DNA from: an uncultured Clostridia bacterium
Lineage (GTDB): Bacteria > Bacillota > Clostridia > TANB77 > CAG-508
Direction of reading: 5' to 3'
NCBI GenBank assembly: GCA_934130285.1
Contig: CAKOXT010000005.1
Location: 1 to 64,000, forward strand
DNA length: 64,000 bases
Shown: piece after piece, positions 10,953 through 20,529 of the stretch
How positions within the stretch are numbered: position 1 is the stretch's first letter
Layout: every line of letters starts with the position of its first letter
Program-made: the position numbers and the translations under genes
Notes under the pieces: generated by a model
Databases searched by the model: none
Seen by the model: the letters and a program-made list of their open reading frames with translations, nothing else
Told to the model about the DNA's origin: nothing

Positions 10953-12734
10953 ATGAACGAAGAAAACCAAACAACAAAAGTGAAAAAAAGCGGAAAAGCT
11001 AAAAAAATTATTATTGCTGTTGTTGCAGTAATTGTTATATTAGCAATTGTTATTGGAATCCTAATTGCAACAGGAAAATTCGAGCTTAACTTAAGCAAAA
11101 AAAGTAAGATGGAAGCAGGTATTGAACAATTAGGAGAAGCATTTACAAAGCCAATGGACTTAATAGCAGATGCTGCTGAAAAAAATGGAACAGTAGTAAA
11201 AGTAGTTGATAATATAAACAAAGACTCTGCAATTGAAGCATCAACAGAAATGTCTGCTAAAATCGATAGCCTAGATTTTGATTCATTATCTTCATCAGAA
11301 CAAAAACAAGTTGATTCTCTTGTTGATTTAATCAACGCAAGCAAATTAGGATTGGACTTAAGATATGATGGCAACAAATCAGCATATGCAAAGATTAATG
11401 GAAGTATAGATGGGGTAGAACTATCAGGAGAAGGATTCTATGATGGATCACAAGCTGGATTTAGATCAGAAGAACTAAATACAAAATGGATCACAATATC
11501 ACAAAGCGATATTGAAGATTTATTAGATGAAAATGGATTAGATATAGAGGATATCAAAAAAGTTATATCTACAACATCAGAACAAATGGACGAAATCATG
11601 AAATCTGTTGAAGTAGATGAAAAAACACAAAAAGAAATCAGAAAAAGATATTCAGATGTAATGAAAGATTTCATAAAAGATAAATCTAAAAAAATAAAAT
11701 CAGAAAGTACAAAAGTTGAAGTAGACGGAAAAGATAAAAAATGTACAAAATTAACATTAAAATTAGATGCAGATGATATAAAAGATATAGCAAAAGAATA
11801 TGTAGAAACATTTGCAAAAGATGAACAAATGAAAGAAATATTAACAAAATCAGCTTCAGCATATGCCAAAATAATGGAAGAAGCAGATCCATCATCTTCA
11901 GCTGATGATATATCAAGTATGATTGACGAATTATATAACAACATAGATGAAATTAAAGATGAAATAGACAATTTAGAGTTTGATGGAACAGTAAAATTAA
12001 CAGTATATGCAACAGCAACAAAAGTATATAGAACAGATATAGACATTGATGTAGACGATAGCAATATTTCATTAGCTACAACATTTAATAAAGAAAATAC
12101 AGAAGTAGAACTATCTGCAGATGATACTAAAATGGCAACATTAACAATAGAATCAAAAAAAGATGAAGTAAATGTAAAAATAGAAACATCAAAATTACTT
12201 GGCAGTATGTCTATGGAATTGAATTATAAAGTTGAAGATAAAAAATCAGAAATGAAAATGGCAATAAATGCTGGAACATATGGAACAGCAACGATAACAT
12301 CAACAACAGAAATAACAAAAAATGAGGATAATGAATATTCTGATACAACAACAATTTCAATGGATGCAGATATTCCAAATGAAATGACAGCAAAAATGAA
12401 TATAACATTAAAAACAAATATTAAAGTTGGAAATGTTTCAATTCCAAAAGTATCATCAAGTGACTCTGTTGATATTAATGATGAAGACGCATTAAATGAA
12501 TATATTACAGAAGCTACTAAAAAAGCTGAAGATCTTGGAAAAGATTTATCAGAAATAAAAGTATTAGAACCATTTATAGAAAATGTTACTGACGCAATAG
12601 AGGAGGCAACAGATTCAACTACAAATAGTTCAAGCTATTCAGATTATTCATCATCTGACGATGAAACAATTTCACTAGAAGATGAACTTAATGCATTAAA
12701 TGATGCATATGCAGAATCTATAATAAATTACTAA
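10953..12734 (+). CDS. Membrane-anchored extracellular protein of unknown function
   Basis: A 593-residue protein. It has a Lys-rich N-terminus, one membrane span at about 24-42 (IIIAVVAVIVILAIVIGIL) and then a long secreted region without cysteines. The exterior is Asp/Glu/Lys-rich. It contains beta-rich segments such as VKLTVYATATKVYRTDIDIDV (about 345-365) alternating with coiled helical stretches, and ends in a Ser-rich SSSYSDYSSSDD segment. I recognise no catalytic motif. It is flanked by its own GGGAGGG ribosome site and a strong terminator, so it is probably monocistronic. Confidence 0.8.
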   Translation: MNEENQTTKVKKSGKAKKIIIAVVAVIVILAIVIGILIATGKFELNLSKKSKMEAGIEQLGEAFTKPMDLIADAAEKNGTVVKVVDNINKDSAIEASTEMSAKIDSLDFDSLSSSEQKQVDSLVDLINASKLGLDLRYDGNKSAYAKINGSIDGVELSGEGFYDGSQAGFRSEELNTKWITISQSDIEDLLDENGLDIEDIKKVISTTSEQMDEIMKSVEVDEKTQKEIRKRYSDVMKDFIKDKSKKIKSESTKVEVDGKDKKCTKLTLKLDADDIKDIAKEYVETFAKDEQMKEILTKSASAYAKIMEEADPSSSADDISSMIDELYNNIDEIKDEIDNLEFDGTVKLTVYATATKVYRTDIDIDVDDSNISLATTFNKENTEVELSADDTKMATLTIESKKDEVNVKIETSKLLGSMSMELNYKVEDKKSEMKMAINAGTYGTATITSTTEITKNEDNEYSDTTTISMDADIPNEMTAKMNITLKTNIKVGNVSIPKVSSSDSVDINDEDALNEYITEATKKAEDLGKDLSEIKVLEPFIENVTDAIEEATDSTTNSSSYSDYSSSDDETISLEDELNALNDAYAESIINY

Positions 12735-12801
12735 AAACAAAATTTAATAAAGTACACTACTAAATATTAGAAAAAGTAGTCATTTGCTAGAAAATTAGCA
12801 A

Positions 12802-12840
12802 AATACACCACTTCTGATATTTCGTGGTGTATTTTTTTTA
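12802..12840 (+). terminator. Terminator after the surface protein gene
   Basis: AATACACCAC (12802-12811) and GTGGTGTATT (12824-12833) form a perfect 10-bp stem, with a long T run immediately after. Confidence 0.9.
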
Positions 12841-12928
12841 TGAAATGTTATAAAACAGTTTATAGTTTCATAATTTTTGTAGTAAAAAAATTTATCATAT
12901 GATATAATTTTCTCAAATATTACGAAAG

Positions 12929-13792
12929 ATGGTAAGAAATATGAGAGAAGATTTTGAAAAAATTTATGAATTTACAAATGAGAAAATAGTAAATGAAAAA
13001 CAAAGAGTAAAAGAGTATAAAAAAGATATTAGGCAATCAGAAGGATTAATAATTGGGATAATAGTTGTATGCCTAATAATTTCATTTTTAGCTCCAACGC
13101 AAATGGCTCAATATATTTTTGTAACAGTCGCAGCAATGATGTTTATCTTTTGCACATTCTACACATTTAAAGGCGAGAGAAGGATAATTGAAAAACAAAA
13201 CAAATTTAGTGAAGTTGCTTTATCAGAATTAGCAGTCCATATAAAAGATGGATTTGTATATGAAAAAGATGAAGAATTATCAGGAAGCTATTATAGAAAA
13301 TCAGGCTTTAACAGAATATATAAAGAGTTAGAATCATATGGATTAATATCTGGAACAAAAGATGGACACTCTATTTCATTATCAAATATTATAGTAAAAG
13401 CTCCGAATAAAGAATTATTTAGAGGAATATTTGCATATGGCACATTAAAAAAATCGATAAAAGAAATCGATGTAATGAGAGTAAACAGTAAGAACAACAA
13501 AAAGGAAAAATATGAGCTTCCTAATCAAGAATTATATATGTATGCAGAAGAAATGAATGATGCTAGAAAAATTATTAATGATGATGTGATAAAATTTATT
13601 GAAGAATTTAAGAATGAAACAAAATATAAATTTGAATTCATGATTAATAAAGAGTTAGTGTTTTTTAGATTTTTTGATAACGAAATTTTAACAAAACCAA
13701 TTGCTAATGATAAAGAAACAAAAGAATATCTATATAAATATTATAGAATTATAGAATTCTTGTCAGAGTTCATAGAAAAAATCGAAAAATAA
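12929..13792 (+). CDS. DUF3137-like membrane protein
   Basis: A 287-residue protein. It has a charged N-terminal helix (about 1-38), two membrane spans (about 40-57 and 62-80) and a C-terminal cytoplasmic domain. That domain has the pattern FNRIYKELESYGLISGTKDGHSISLSNI, which recalls DUF3137 proteins. A second ATG at 12941 is an equally possible start, and neither has a clear Shine-Dalgarno. It is followed 11 bases later by an ABC ATPase gene, so it probably belongs to the same transcript. Its role is not known. Confidence 0.72.
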   Translation: MVRNMREDFEKIYEFTNEKIVNEKQRVKEYKKDIRQSEGLIIGIIVVCLIISFLAPTQMAQYIFVTVAAMMFIFCTFYTFKGERRIIEKQNKFSEVALSELAVHIKDGFVYEKDEELSGSYYRKSGFNRIYKELESYGLISGTKDGHSISLSNIIVKAPNKELFRGIFAYGTLKKSIKEIDVMRVNSKNNKKEKYELPNQELYMYAEEMNDARKIINDDVIKFIEEFKNETKYKFEFMINKELVFFRFFDNEILTKPIANDKETKEYLYKYYRIIEFLSEFIEKIEK

Positions 13793-13803
13793 AAGGGGAT
13801 AAT

Positions 13804-14694
13804 ATGGGATTAGTAATTGAAAATGTAAGCAAGACATTTGTTGATAAAAAAGCTGTAGATGATATATCATTCAGAATTGAAAAGCCAGGTGTGTTTGCAT
13901 TACTTGGAACAAACGGAGCTGGAAAAACTACAACTATAAGAATGATGTTAGGTATTTTAAAAAAAGATACAGGCACAATTTTGTGGAATGGAAAAAGTGT
14001 AGATAGAAAGAATGTAAATTTTGGATATTTACCAGAAGAAAGGGGAATATATCCAAAAACCAGAATAGTTGATCAATTAGAATATTTTGCTAAATTAAAA
14101 GGAATGACAAAGCAAGAAGCACAAAAGAATATAGACTATTGGTTAGATAAATTAAAAATGACAGAATACAAATATCAAACAGCAGAAAAATTATCAAAAG
14201 GAAATCAACAAAAAATTCAATTCATAACAGCAGTTATGCATAATCCTGAACTAATAGTATTAGATGAACCATTCAGTGGTCTTGATCCAGTAAATACAGA
14301 ATTATTAAAAAATATTATTTTGGAACTAGTAAAAGAAGATAAATATATAGTAATGTCAAGCCATCAAATGAATTCCGTAGAAGAATTTTGTGAAGATGTT
14401 GTAATATTAAATAAAGGAAAAACAGTATTAAAGGGAAATCTTAATGAAATAAAAGATTCATATCCAGTCAAAAAAATAGAAATAGATACAAAAGTAGATA
14501 TTACTAAAATACTTCAAGATAATAAGCTTGAAACAAAAAATAAAGAGGGGCGTAAACATATAATATCAATAAATAATCAAGAACAAGCACAAACTTTATT
14601 AAATGATTTAGTAAGAAATGATATAGTAATTGAAAAGTTTGAATTATTAAAGCCTACATTACATGAAATCTTTATAGAAAAGGTAGGTGAGTAA
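13804..14694 (+). CDS. ABC transporter ATP-binding protein (NatA/YhaQ-like)
   Basis: A 296-residue ATPase. Walker A GTNGAGKTT lies near residues 36-44, signature LSKGNQQK near 134-141, Walker B LIVLDEP near 155-161 with FSGLDP following, and an H-loop in MSSHQM. A C-terminal extension of about 80 residues follows the nucleotide-binding domain, as in sodium/drug exporter ATPases of the NatA/YhaQ type. It would energise the permease encoded next. The start has AAGGGG upstream. Substrate is not deducible. Confidence 0.93.
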   Translation: MGLVIENVSKTFVDKKAVDDISFRIEKPGVFALLGTNGAGKTTTIRMMLGILKKDTGTILWNGKSVDRKNVNFGYLPEERGIYPKTRIVDQLEYFAKLKGMTKQEAQKNIDYWLDKLKMTEYKYQTAEKLSKGNQQKIQFITAVMHNPELIVLDEPFSGLDPVNTELLKNIILELVKEDKYIVMSSHQMNSVEEFCEDVVILNKGKTVLKGNLNEIKDSYPVKKIEIDTKVDITKILQDNKLETKNKEGRKHIISINNQEQAQTLLNDLVRNDIVIEKFELLKPTLHEIFIEKVGE

Positions 14695-14695
14695 T

Positions 14696-15928
14696 ATGAA
14701 AGACTTTTTTACAGTAGCAGAATTTACAGTGAAAGAAACAATAAGAAGAAAATCATTTAGTATATCAATGCTAATCATAATTGTAATTATAGTGATAGGA
14801 TTTAATATCCCTAATATTGTTAATCATTTTTCAAATGGAAGTTCTGAAAAAGAAAAAATATTAATAGTCGATTCAGACAATATATTTGAAGACACAATAA
14901 TTAATATTGGAAATGAAGATAGTTCATACGAGTATACAATATCTAAAGATAGTATTTCTCAGGATGATATAAAGAAAAAATTGAAAAATGACGAATTTGA
15001 TTCATGTTTAGTATTTAAAAAAGAGAATCAAAAAATTCAAATAGATTATATAGTTGAAAGCCTAATGATAGGACAAACAATTCCTCAAGATCTAATAGAA
15101 AATTTTTCAATACAATATACAGCAGTACAAATAAAAAAAGCAGGCTTAACCCAGGAACAACTAGAAAGTATGTTCACACAATTTGATATAAATACAATAC
15201 AAATAGATGAAAATGCTGCAAAAGGAAATAGCATAGTTCCAATGTTACTTAGTATAGTTTTATTTTATGCAATTTATTTTTGCGCATATCAAGTATCGAC
15301 ATCAATAACAACAGAAAAAACATCAAAAATAATGGAGACATTAGTTACATCAACATCTCCAAAGCAAATTGTACTAGGAAAAACTGTTGGAATAGGATTT
15401 GTTGGAATATGCCAAGTTGCAATAATTACAATGACAGCAGTATTTTCTGCAAAAACATTTTTACCAGTAGAATCAATAAAAAATGTATTTGATCTTTCAG
15501 CAATAAATGCACAATTTATTATAGCAACAATTGTATATTTCTTACTTGGATATTTTATGTATGCATTATTATATGCATTAACAGGTTCGATGGTAAGCAA
15601 ACCAGAAGACATACAATCAGCAAATGGACCTGTAGCAATACTTGCAGTAATAGGATTTTATTTATCATATTTTTCAATGGTTAATCCAGCAAGTAATATA
15701 AATTTATTTGCAGCTATATTTCCTATATCAGCACCATTTTGTATGCCATTTAGAATATTAGTAGGTAGTGCAAAACTTCCTGAAATTATAGCATCAATAG
15801 GAATATTAGGTGTATGCATTTTAGCTATAGCAAAAATTTCAATAAAAATATATTCAAATGCCATTTTAAATTATGGAACCAAACTAAGTTTAAAAAATGT
15901 ATTAAAAATATATAAATCAAAAAATTAA
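14696..15928 (+). CDS. ABC exporter permease (ABC-2/NatB-YhaP-like)
   Basis: A roughly 410-residue membrane protein. A first span at about 18-38 is followed by an extracellular loop of about 130 residues, then five or six spans clustered in the C-terminal half (from about residue 175). This is the ABC2_membrane_3 arrangement. ATG 14696 is preferred because AGGTGAG lies 4-5 bases upstream; an in-frame GTG at 14687 would overlap the ATPase gene. It pairs with the preceding ATPase to form an exporter. Confidence 0.9.
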   Translation: MKDFFTVAEFTVKETIRRKSFSISMLIIIVIIVIGFNIPNIVNHFSNGSSEKEKILIVDSDNIFEDTIINIGNEDSSYEYTISKDSISQDDIKKKLKNDEFDSCLVFKKENQKIQIDYIVESLMIGQTIPQDLIENFSIQYTAVQIKKAGLTQEQLESMFTQFDINTIQIDENAAKGNSIVPMLLSIVLFYAIYFCAYQVSTSITTEKTSKIMETLVTSTSPKQIVLGKTVGIGFVGICQVAIITMTAVFSAKTFLPVESIKNVFDLSAINAQFIIATIVYFLLGYFMYALLYALTGSMVSKPEDIQSANGPVAILAVIGFYLSYFSMVNPASNINLFAAIFPISAPFCMPFRILVGSAKLPEIIASIGILGVCILAIAKISIKIYSNAILNYGTKLSLKNVLKIYKSKN

Positions 15929-15949
15929 ATAATGAAAGAAGGAGAAAAC

Positions 15950-16783
15950 ATGAGAATATATCCAAAAATAACTGCACAAAAAAATAGCGAAGAAATGGAT
16001 AAAATAGTCAAAGAAAGTGAAGGAATAGAAATTCAATATTTCGATGAAAATGGTATTATGTCAGAATTCAATTTTGAAGATACAATAAGAATGAGAAAAC
16101 AGCAATATCCAAATTTAAAAGAAATAACAGTTCACCCACCATTATCAAATTACAATTTAGAAATGGTTGTATGCAAAGATATAAAATTAGTGGAAGAACA
16201 ATTAAAAAAATTAGTACAATTATCAGAAGAATTAAATATAGAAACTAACATGATTTTCCATACATATTGGACAAAAAATCAATATATAGCAACAGGTTTA
16301 GCAAATAAATTAAAAGAACTTTTAAAAATAATAGAAAATAAGCCTGTTACAATACTAATAGAAAATATATATATGATTCTAGATGAAAAACAAGAATGTT
16401 CAGCAATAGAAATAGTAAAATATATAGATCATCCAAACTTAAGAGCTTGTATAGATACAACTCACGTACATTGTAAAGCTAACATATACAAAAAAGATTT
16501 TGACGAATTAGTAAATCAAGAATTTGAACCAGCTACTTGTGAAAAATATGTAAAACAAGTTCATTTTGCATCAGCATTAAATAATGATGGATATATTGAA
16601 AAAAGAACACATGGAAGAAAGCATGAGTCAATTGAAGAATTAGCTAAAGAATATGAATGGTTAAAAAATCATGGTATGGGAGAGAAAAATTACATAACAG
16701 AAGTAAGTGAAGATGATTATTCAACAAGAGTTGATCAAATTGAGGAAATAAAAATGCTAAAAGAAGTATATGAACATAAATAA
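15950..16783 (+). CDS. Xylose isomerase-like TIM-barrel protein
   Basis: About 277 residues with features of the sugar phosphate isomerase/epimerase (AP endonuclease 2-like) superfamily: ITVHPPLSNYN, MIFHTYW, ILIENIY (metal-ligand Glu), CIDTTHVH and VHFASAL in order, consistent with metal ligands on successive barrel strands. The ATG at 15950 has AGAAGGAG 7 bases upstream, whereas an upstream ATG at 15932 lacks one. It lies just after the ABC genes and before a terminator, so it may be the last gene of that operon. Substrate unknown. Confidence 0.82.
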   Translation: MRIYPKITAQKNSEEMDKIVKESEGIEIQYFDENGIMSEFNFEDTIRMRKQQYPNLKEITVHPPLSNYNLEMVVCKDIKLVEEQLKKLVQLSEELNIETNMIFHTYWTKNQYIATGLANKLKELLKIIENKPVTILIENIYMILDEKQECSAIEIVKYIDHPNLRACIDTTHVHCKANIYKKDFDELVNQEFEPATCEKYVKQVHFASALNNDGYIEKRTHGRKHESIEELAKEYEWLKNHGMGEKNYITEVSEDDYSTRVDQIEEIKMLKEVYEHK

Positions 16784-16813
16784 TATAATTAAAAACTAAA
16801 TGCAAATATGAAG

Positions 16814-16882
16814 TGCACCATGTTTAGTAGAAACAATAAAAATACTATTGTATCTACTAAACGAAGGTGTATTTTTTTTTTT
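16814..16882 (+). terminator. Long terminator hairpin
   Basis: TGCACC...GTTTAGTAGA..ACAATA (16814-16838) pairs with TATTGT.TCTACTAAAC....GGTGTA (16845-16872) with small mismatches, and twelve T residues follow. It closes the plus-strand operon and separates it from the convergent ylbJ gene. Confidence 0.87.
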
Positions 16883-16890
16883 AGAAAAGA

Positions 16891-17865
16891 TTATATGCAA
16901 AATTGAAAAGAAGGAAACAAAAGTAAAAATATAATCATTAAAGAAGCGGAAACCACGCCGTTAAATATTTTTCCGAAAATATATGTTTTAATAGATAAAT
17001 CAGTTGAAGAAATAACGCTCCAAACCTGTAGAAGAACAGAAATTCCACCAATTCCAAGCAAGAAAGCAGTAATTACTAAATTTAAAAATAGCGATGATTG
17101 AGATATAGTAGAAATTAATTGAATTCCACTTGTTATTTCCAAAATTCCTAATAAAGTATAGAAAATCCATGAGTTATGTATAAAAGATAATATTCCAGAA
17201 GTTTGAATCATAGAAATAATCAAAGAAAAAATAACCACGAACCCACATACAATACTTAATGTAGAAAAAGCTTTTTTAATTGATACACTTACAATTTCGC
17301 CGAAAGAAGAAAAGTTTAAATCAGAACTATATGTAATTGAATTATCTCTAAAATTCCTTTTTACAAAATGCCCAAAAATAAAACCAGTTATAATACAAGA
17401 AACAAAGTGAATAAAGTAAAGAAGAAATCCAATAGAAGAATTCAAATAAATTCCGCAACCAACACTACCAATTATAAATAAAGGACCAGCGTTATTGGTA
17501 AATGTCAGAAGATAGTCACCATCAATTTTTGTAATCTTATTTGACTCACGTAAATTAGCAACTATTTTTGCACCAACAGGATATCCACTAATAATTCCCA
17601 TGACAAAAGGGTAAGCACCAATGGCAGGCGAAGAAAAAAGAGTTGGCATTATTTTAGAAAATTTAGCCGAAATTAGCGAAATAATTGTTGTATGTGAAAG
17701 TAATTCAGTAACAATTAAAAATGGAAATAAACTAGGAAATATTGCGGATACGAACAATGATATAGAAGACTGAACAGCTAAAATATTAGATTGTGAAAAT
17801 AAAATTAATCCTATGCCAAAAAATATTATTAAAATAGTTAAAAAATAATTACTAATCTTTTTCAT
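16891..17865 (-). CDS. ylbJ: Sporulation integral membrane protein YlbJ-like
   Basis: A 324-residue polytopic protein with about eight hydrophobic spans and nucleoside-recognition (Gate) type motifs: FPSLFPFLIVTELL, MGIISGYPVGAKI and LTFTNNAGPLFIIGSVG. These are the hallmarks of the YlbJ/SpoVV sporulation membrane proteins, which in Bacillus are made in the mother cell and needed for resistant spores (dipicolinate transport). It lies convergent to the plus-strand operon. No clear promoter was identified, though a forespore or mother-cell sigma factor would be expected. Confidence 0.85.
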   Translation of the reverse strand: MKKISNYFLTILIIFFGIGLILFSQSNILAVQSSISLFVSAIFPSLFPFLIVTELLSHTTIISLISAKFSKIMPTLFSSPAIGAYPFVMGIISGYPVGAKIVANLRESNKITKIDGDYLLTFTNNAGPLFIIGSVGCGIYLNSSIGFLLYFIHFVSCIITGFIFGHFVKRNFRDNSITYSSDLNFSSFGEIVSVSIKKAFSTLSIVCGFVVIFSLIISMIQTSGILSFIHNSWIFYTLLGILEITSGIQLISTISQSSLFLNLVITAFLLGIGGISVLLQVWSVISSTDLSIKTYIFGKIFNGVVSASLMIIFLLLFPSFQFCI

Positions 17866-17887
17866 AATAGAAAATTTATTCTCTTAA

Positions 17888-17937
17888 GAAAAAAATATGC
17901 ACTATAATTAATAAATAAAATTCATTAATTATAGTGC
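17888..17937 (-). terminator. Terminator of the 17971-20281 minus-strand operon
   Basis: GCACTATAATTAAT (17899-17912) and ATTAATTATAGTGC (17924-17937) are perfect 14-bp inverted repeats. On the minus strand the stem is followed by a seven-T tract (17889-17895). It insulates the operon from ylbJ. Confidence 0.88.
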
Positions 17938-17970
17938 GTGCCTGATTTTATATAATTACACAAATTAATA

Positions 17971-18258
17971 TTATAAAATTAATTTGTATAATTCCATCAT
18001 ACGAGAAAGCTCAAATTCTGTTGCTTCTTCATTAAAACTAAAATCATAAAGCTCAATTGAAACTTCCTGCTCAACTTCAGTAAGGTACTTAAAACAAGCA
18101 AGTTTTAAATTAGAAATAGTAGTATATTTAAAGTCAGAATTTTTTTCTTGAACTCGTTTAACTAAAATATGTATTATTTCTTCACGAAGCATAGAAATAC
18201 AACGATTATAATCTTTATACTCGAAGTATGTAGAAAATAAATTCTTATTCAATGCCAT
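17971..18258 (-). CDS. Small hypothetical protein
   Basis: A 95-residue soluble, helical, acidic protein with no recognised motif. The start ATG is preceded on the minus strand by AAAAGGAGG nine bases away. Its beginning overlaps the end of the upstream 678-residue gene by 14 bases, implying translational coupling and a shared function. No membrane segment or signal peptide is seen. Confidence 0.75.
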   Translation of the reverse strand: MALNKNLFSTYFEYKDYNRCISMLREEIIHILVKRVQEKNSDFKYTTISNLKLACFKYLTEVEQEVSIELYDFSFNEEATEFELSRMMELYKLIL

Positions 18259-20281
18259 GGTCAGTACCTCCTTTTAATTGAGACTTTGATTTTACTGGAA
18301 TATAATCATCGCCCACTTTAGACAAGATTACACCAGAATCTAGATCTATATATCTTCTTTCAAATTGCTTCTTTATCTTCTTATTAGGAGAAAGATATTC
18401 TGTTTTTAAATGATCAGGTATGTGTTTTGAATCAATCATACATAAATGCGAAACAAAATTAGGATTTGCCATAGATGAAGCTGCTTTTTGATGTTTTTTT
18501 ATAATAGTTTTTTGTTTATCATTCATTGAAAGTACAATATGCGCAGGAAGTGTTTTTCCTGTACTAGGATTACAAAAATCATCAGCCCCTTCATAAATTG
18601 GAACAATAGCATTTCCATTTATAGATTTTAAGAAATCTCTAATAACATCAAGCCTTACGTGGACCCTTACTGGAAAAGAAAGTCCAGCATCAAGACCAAT
18701 ACCTAATTGAACTGATGGATTAGAAAAAGTACCATCATCAGAAATATTATTTAAAATAACACCGGCATTTAAAAGTTCAGAAGTATTAAAAATTCCTAGG
18801 TTAGTTAGTATAACCTTAATAGATTCATCTTTCATTCCATAAGAAGCATATATAGGATTTTGTAATCTTACATACCAATCCGCATCTGTAGTTAAATCAT
18901 TTTTTGAATTAGGCAATGTTTTAGAAAAATATGAAGCGTATGCTGTTCCAAAAGAATCTCTTAGCTTTTCAAAATAAGGTTCATATGAATATCTAACAAT
19001 TTTATTTTCGATATCATTAGAAAAATCCTTTTCATTATCTGATTCTCTCTGATTTATTTCTATTTGCTTTCTTTCTACAAATGCACGAGCAGATGGATAT
19101 AAAGTATCCATTTTTATTAACATTTCACGAATTTGATCTTGAGAAATATCAATCTCTTCATCTGCCAAAACTTTGTCAATCAATCCAAATTCATTAACTG
19201 CAAACATAGATTCACTATATAAGCTTAATTCTTTTATATATCTATTAGACCAAAAAGTATTAAGAGCAAGCAAGCTTTCCAAAGGAATGCTCTTAGAAGA
19301 TAATACATTAGCAGAAAGTAATTGCTTTACTCTATTAGGGTCTATAAATTCTTTAATTTCTTGAGTTATTTGATAATGTGAGTAAGATTTAACTTTTTCT
19401 ATAAATTGCTTATTAGGCATACCATTTTTACATACTACAGAAGCATATTCTGGAAATCCCATTTCATACATTTGATTAACATATGATACTAAATAAGAAT
19501 CCAAATGACCTAAAGAATCAAGATTTTCTACTAGTGATGCAGTTGAATGAGATAAATCGTCACGCAACCATTGATCTAAAGCTTCTTGATCATAAGGTAA
19601 ATATGAAAAAGAATTATTCATAAAAAGATTTGAAAAAATTAAAAATCTTTTTCTATCAGCAGGATTTCTATACCAAGTAGAGTATTCTTTAATTTTGACT
19701 CTTTTTTGAATGGTAGACAATTCATCAGATGCTAAAACATCAGCAATTTCTGGCAGTTCAAAATGATCACCAAAAAATTTCTTGCTATAAAATCTTAAGT
19801 TTTTATGTAATATATCATCTAAATTTTTATAGTTCTCATCAGATTCTTCAATATAGTCTCCTAAAACAACTTTGAAAACTTCTTTTTTTAAATTATAAAC
19901 ATAATAAATAAGACATTCATCAAAATTATTACATTCCTGAAAAGAATTTAATGACTTAGTATCAGTTTGTTGAAGTTTTTGTGAGATTTCATCATATTTA
20001 TCTTTATGAGCTTGTAGATATCTACAACAAAAATATTCCATTGATTCAGTGAAGACAAAAGAGTTTTCAAATACACATTGTGAATATTTATCAATCTCAT
20101 CAAACAATATAGTCTGCATTTCATCATGTGTAATTTTTGGATTTGCATTTTTTATATCACGCAAATGTTGAATTATGGATTGTAAATTTCTTTGTACATA
20201 AAAAGGTTCTTGCTCTTGTGCAGCTTGTCTAGTTTTTGCACGAGATAATGCAAATTCAAAATTAGATATATTTTTTTTCAA
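18245..20281 (-). CDS. Large hypothetical protein
   Basis: About 678 residues with no family I recognise, and no membrane spans or signal peptide. The N-terminal two thirds are helical and charged. A C-terminal region has strand-like motifs such as VQLGIGLDAGLSFPVRVHVRL split by glycines, and GNAIVPIYEGADDFCNPSTG. The frame is open up to 20353, but I place the start at TTG 20281. A minus-strand AAAGGAG (20295-20301) lies 13 bases upstream, and a good promoter (20331-20359) would start transcription near 20324, after the upstream ATGs. It is coupled to the small gene downstream. Confidence 0.75.
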   Translation of the reverse strand: MKKNISNFEFALSRAKTRQAAQEQEPFYVQRNLQSIIQHLRDIKNANPKITHDEMQTILFDEIDKYSQCVFENSFVFTESMEYFCCRYLQAHKDKYDEISQKLQQTDTKSLNSFQECNNFDECLIYYVYNLKKEVFKVVLGDYIEESDENYKNLDDILHKNLRFYSKKFFGDHFELPEIADVLASDELSTIQKRVKIKEYSTWYRNPADRKRFLIFSNLFMNNSFSYLPYDQEALDQWLRDDLSHSTASLVENLDSLGHLDSYLVSYVNQMYEMGFPEYASVVCKNGMPNKQFIEKVKSYSHYQITQEIKEFIDPNRVKQLLSANVLSSKSIPLESLLALNTFWSNRYIKELSLYSESMFAVNEFGLIDKVLADEEIDISQDQIREMLIKMDTLYPSARAFVERKQIEINQRESDNEKDFSNDIENKIVRYSYEPYFEKLRDSFGTAYASYFSKTLPNSKNDLTTDADWYVRLQNPIYASYGMKDESIKVILTNLGIFNTSELLNAGVILNNISDDGTFSNPSVQLGIGLDAGLSFPVRVHVRLDVIRDFLKSINGNAIVPIYEGADDFCNPSTGKTLPAHIVLSMNDKQKTIIKKHQKAASSMANPNFVSHLCMIDSKHIPDHLKTEYLSPNKKIKKQFERRYIDLDSGVILSKVGDDYIPVKSKSQLKGGTDHGIE

Positions 20282-20330
20282 TATCTTAACATAGCTCCTT
20301 TCATAATTTTTTAAAAAAGTTAACATAACC

Positions 20331-20359
20331 ATTATAACATCAATCAAACTCAATTACAA
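20331..20359 (-). promoter_or_regulatory. Promoter of the 20281-17971 operon
   Basis: On the minus strand, TTGTAA (20359-20354), a 17-base spacer and TATAAT (20336-20331). It lies inside the longest possible reading frame, which argues for the shorter start at 20281. Confidence 0.6.
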
Positions 20360-20529
20360 CAAAAGAGGCATAAAACATTGAATAAATTAATAAATTATGA
20401 TATAATACCAAACTGTATTTATAAATAAAAAATAAAACCAAATATATATAATATATCAAAATTAAAAAGAAAGGGATTAATCAATTAGATAGATTAATAT
20501 TTCTATATAATTGATTATACGAGGATAGA

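Noticed and set aside
18245..20353. Start of the large minus-strand gene at 20353
   Set aside because: A consensus promoter overlaps that start, and a better ribosome site precedes TTG 20281.
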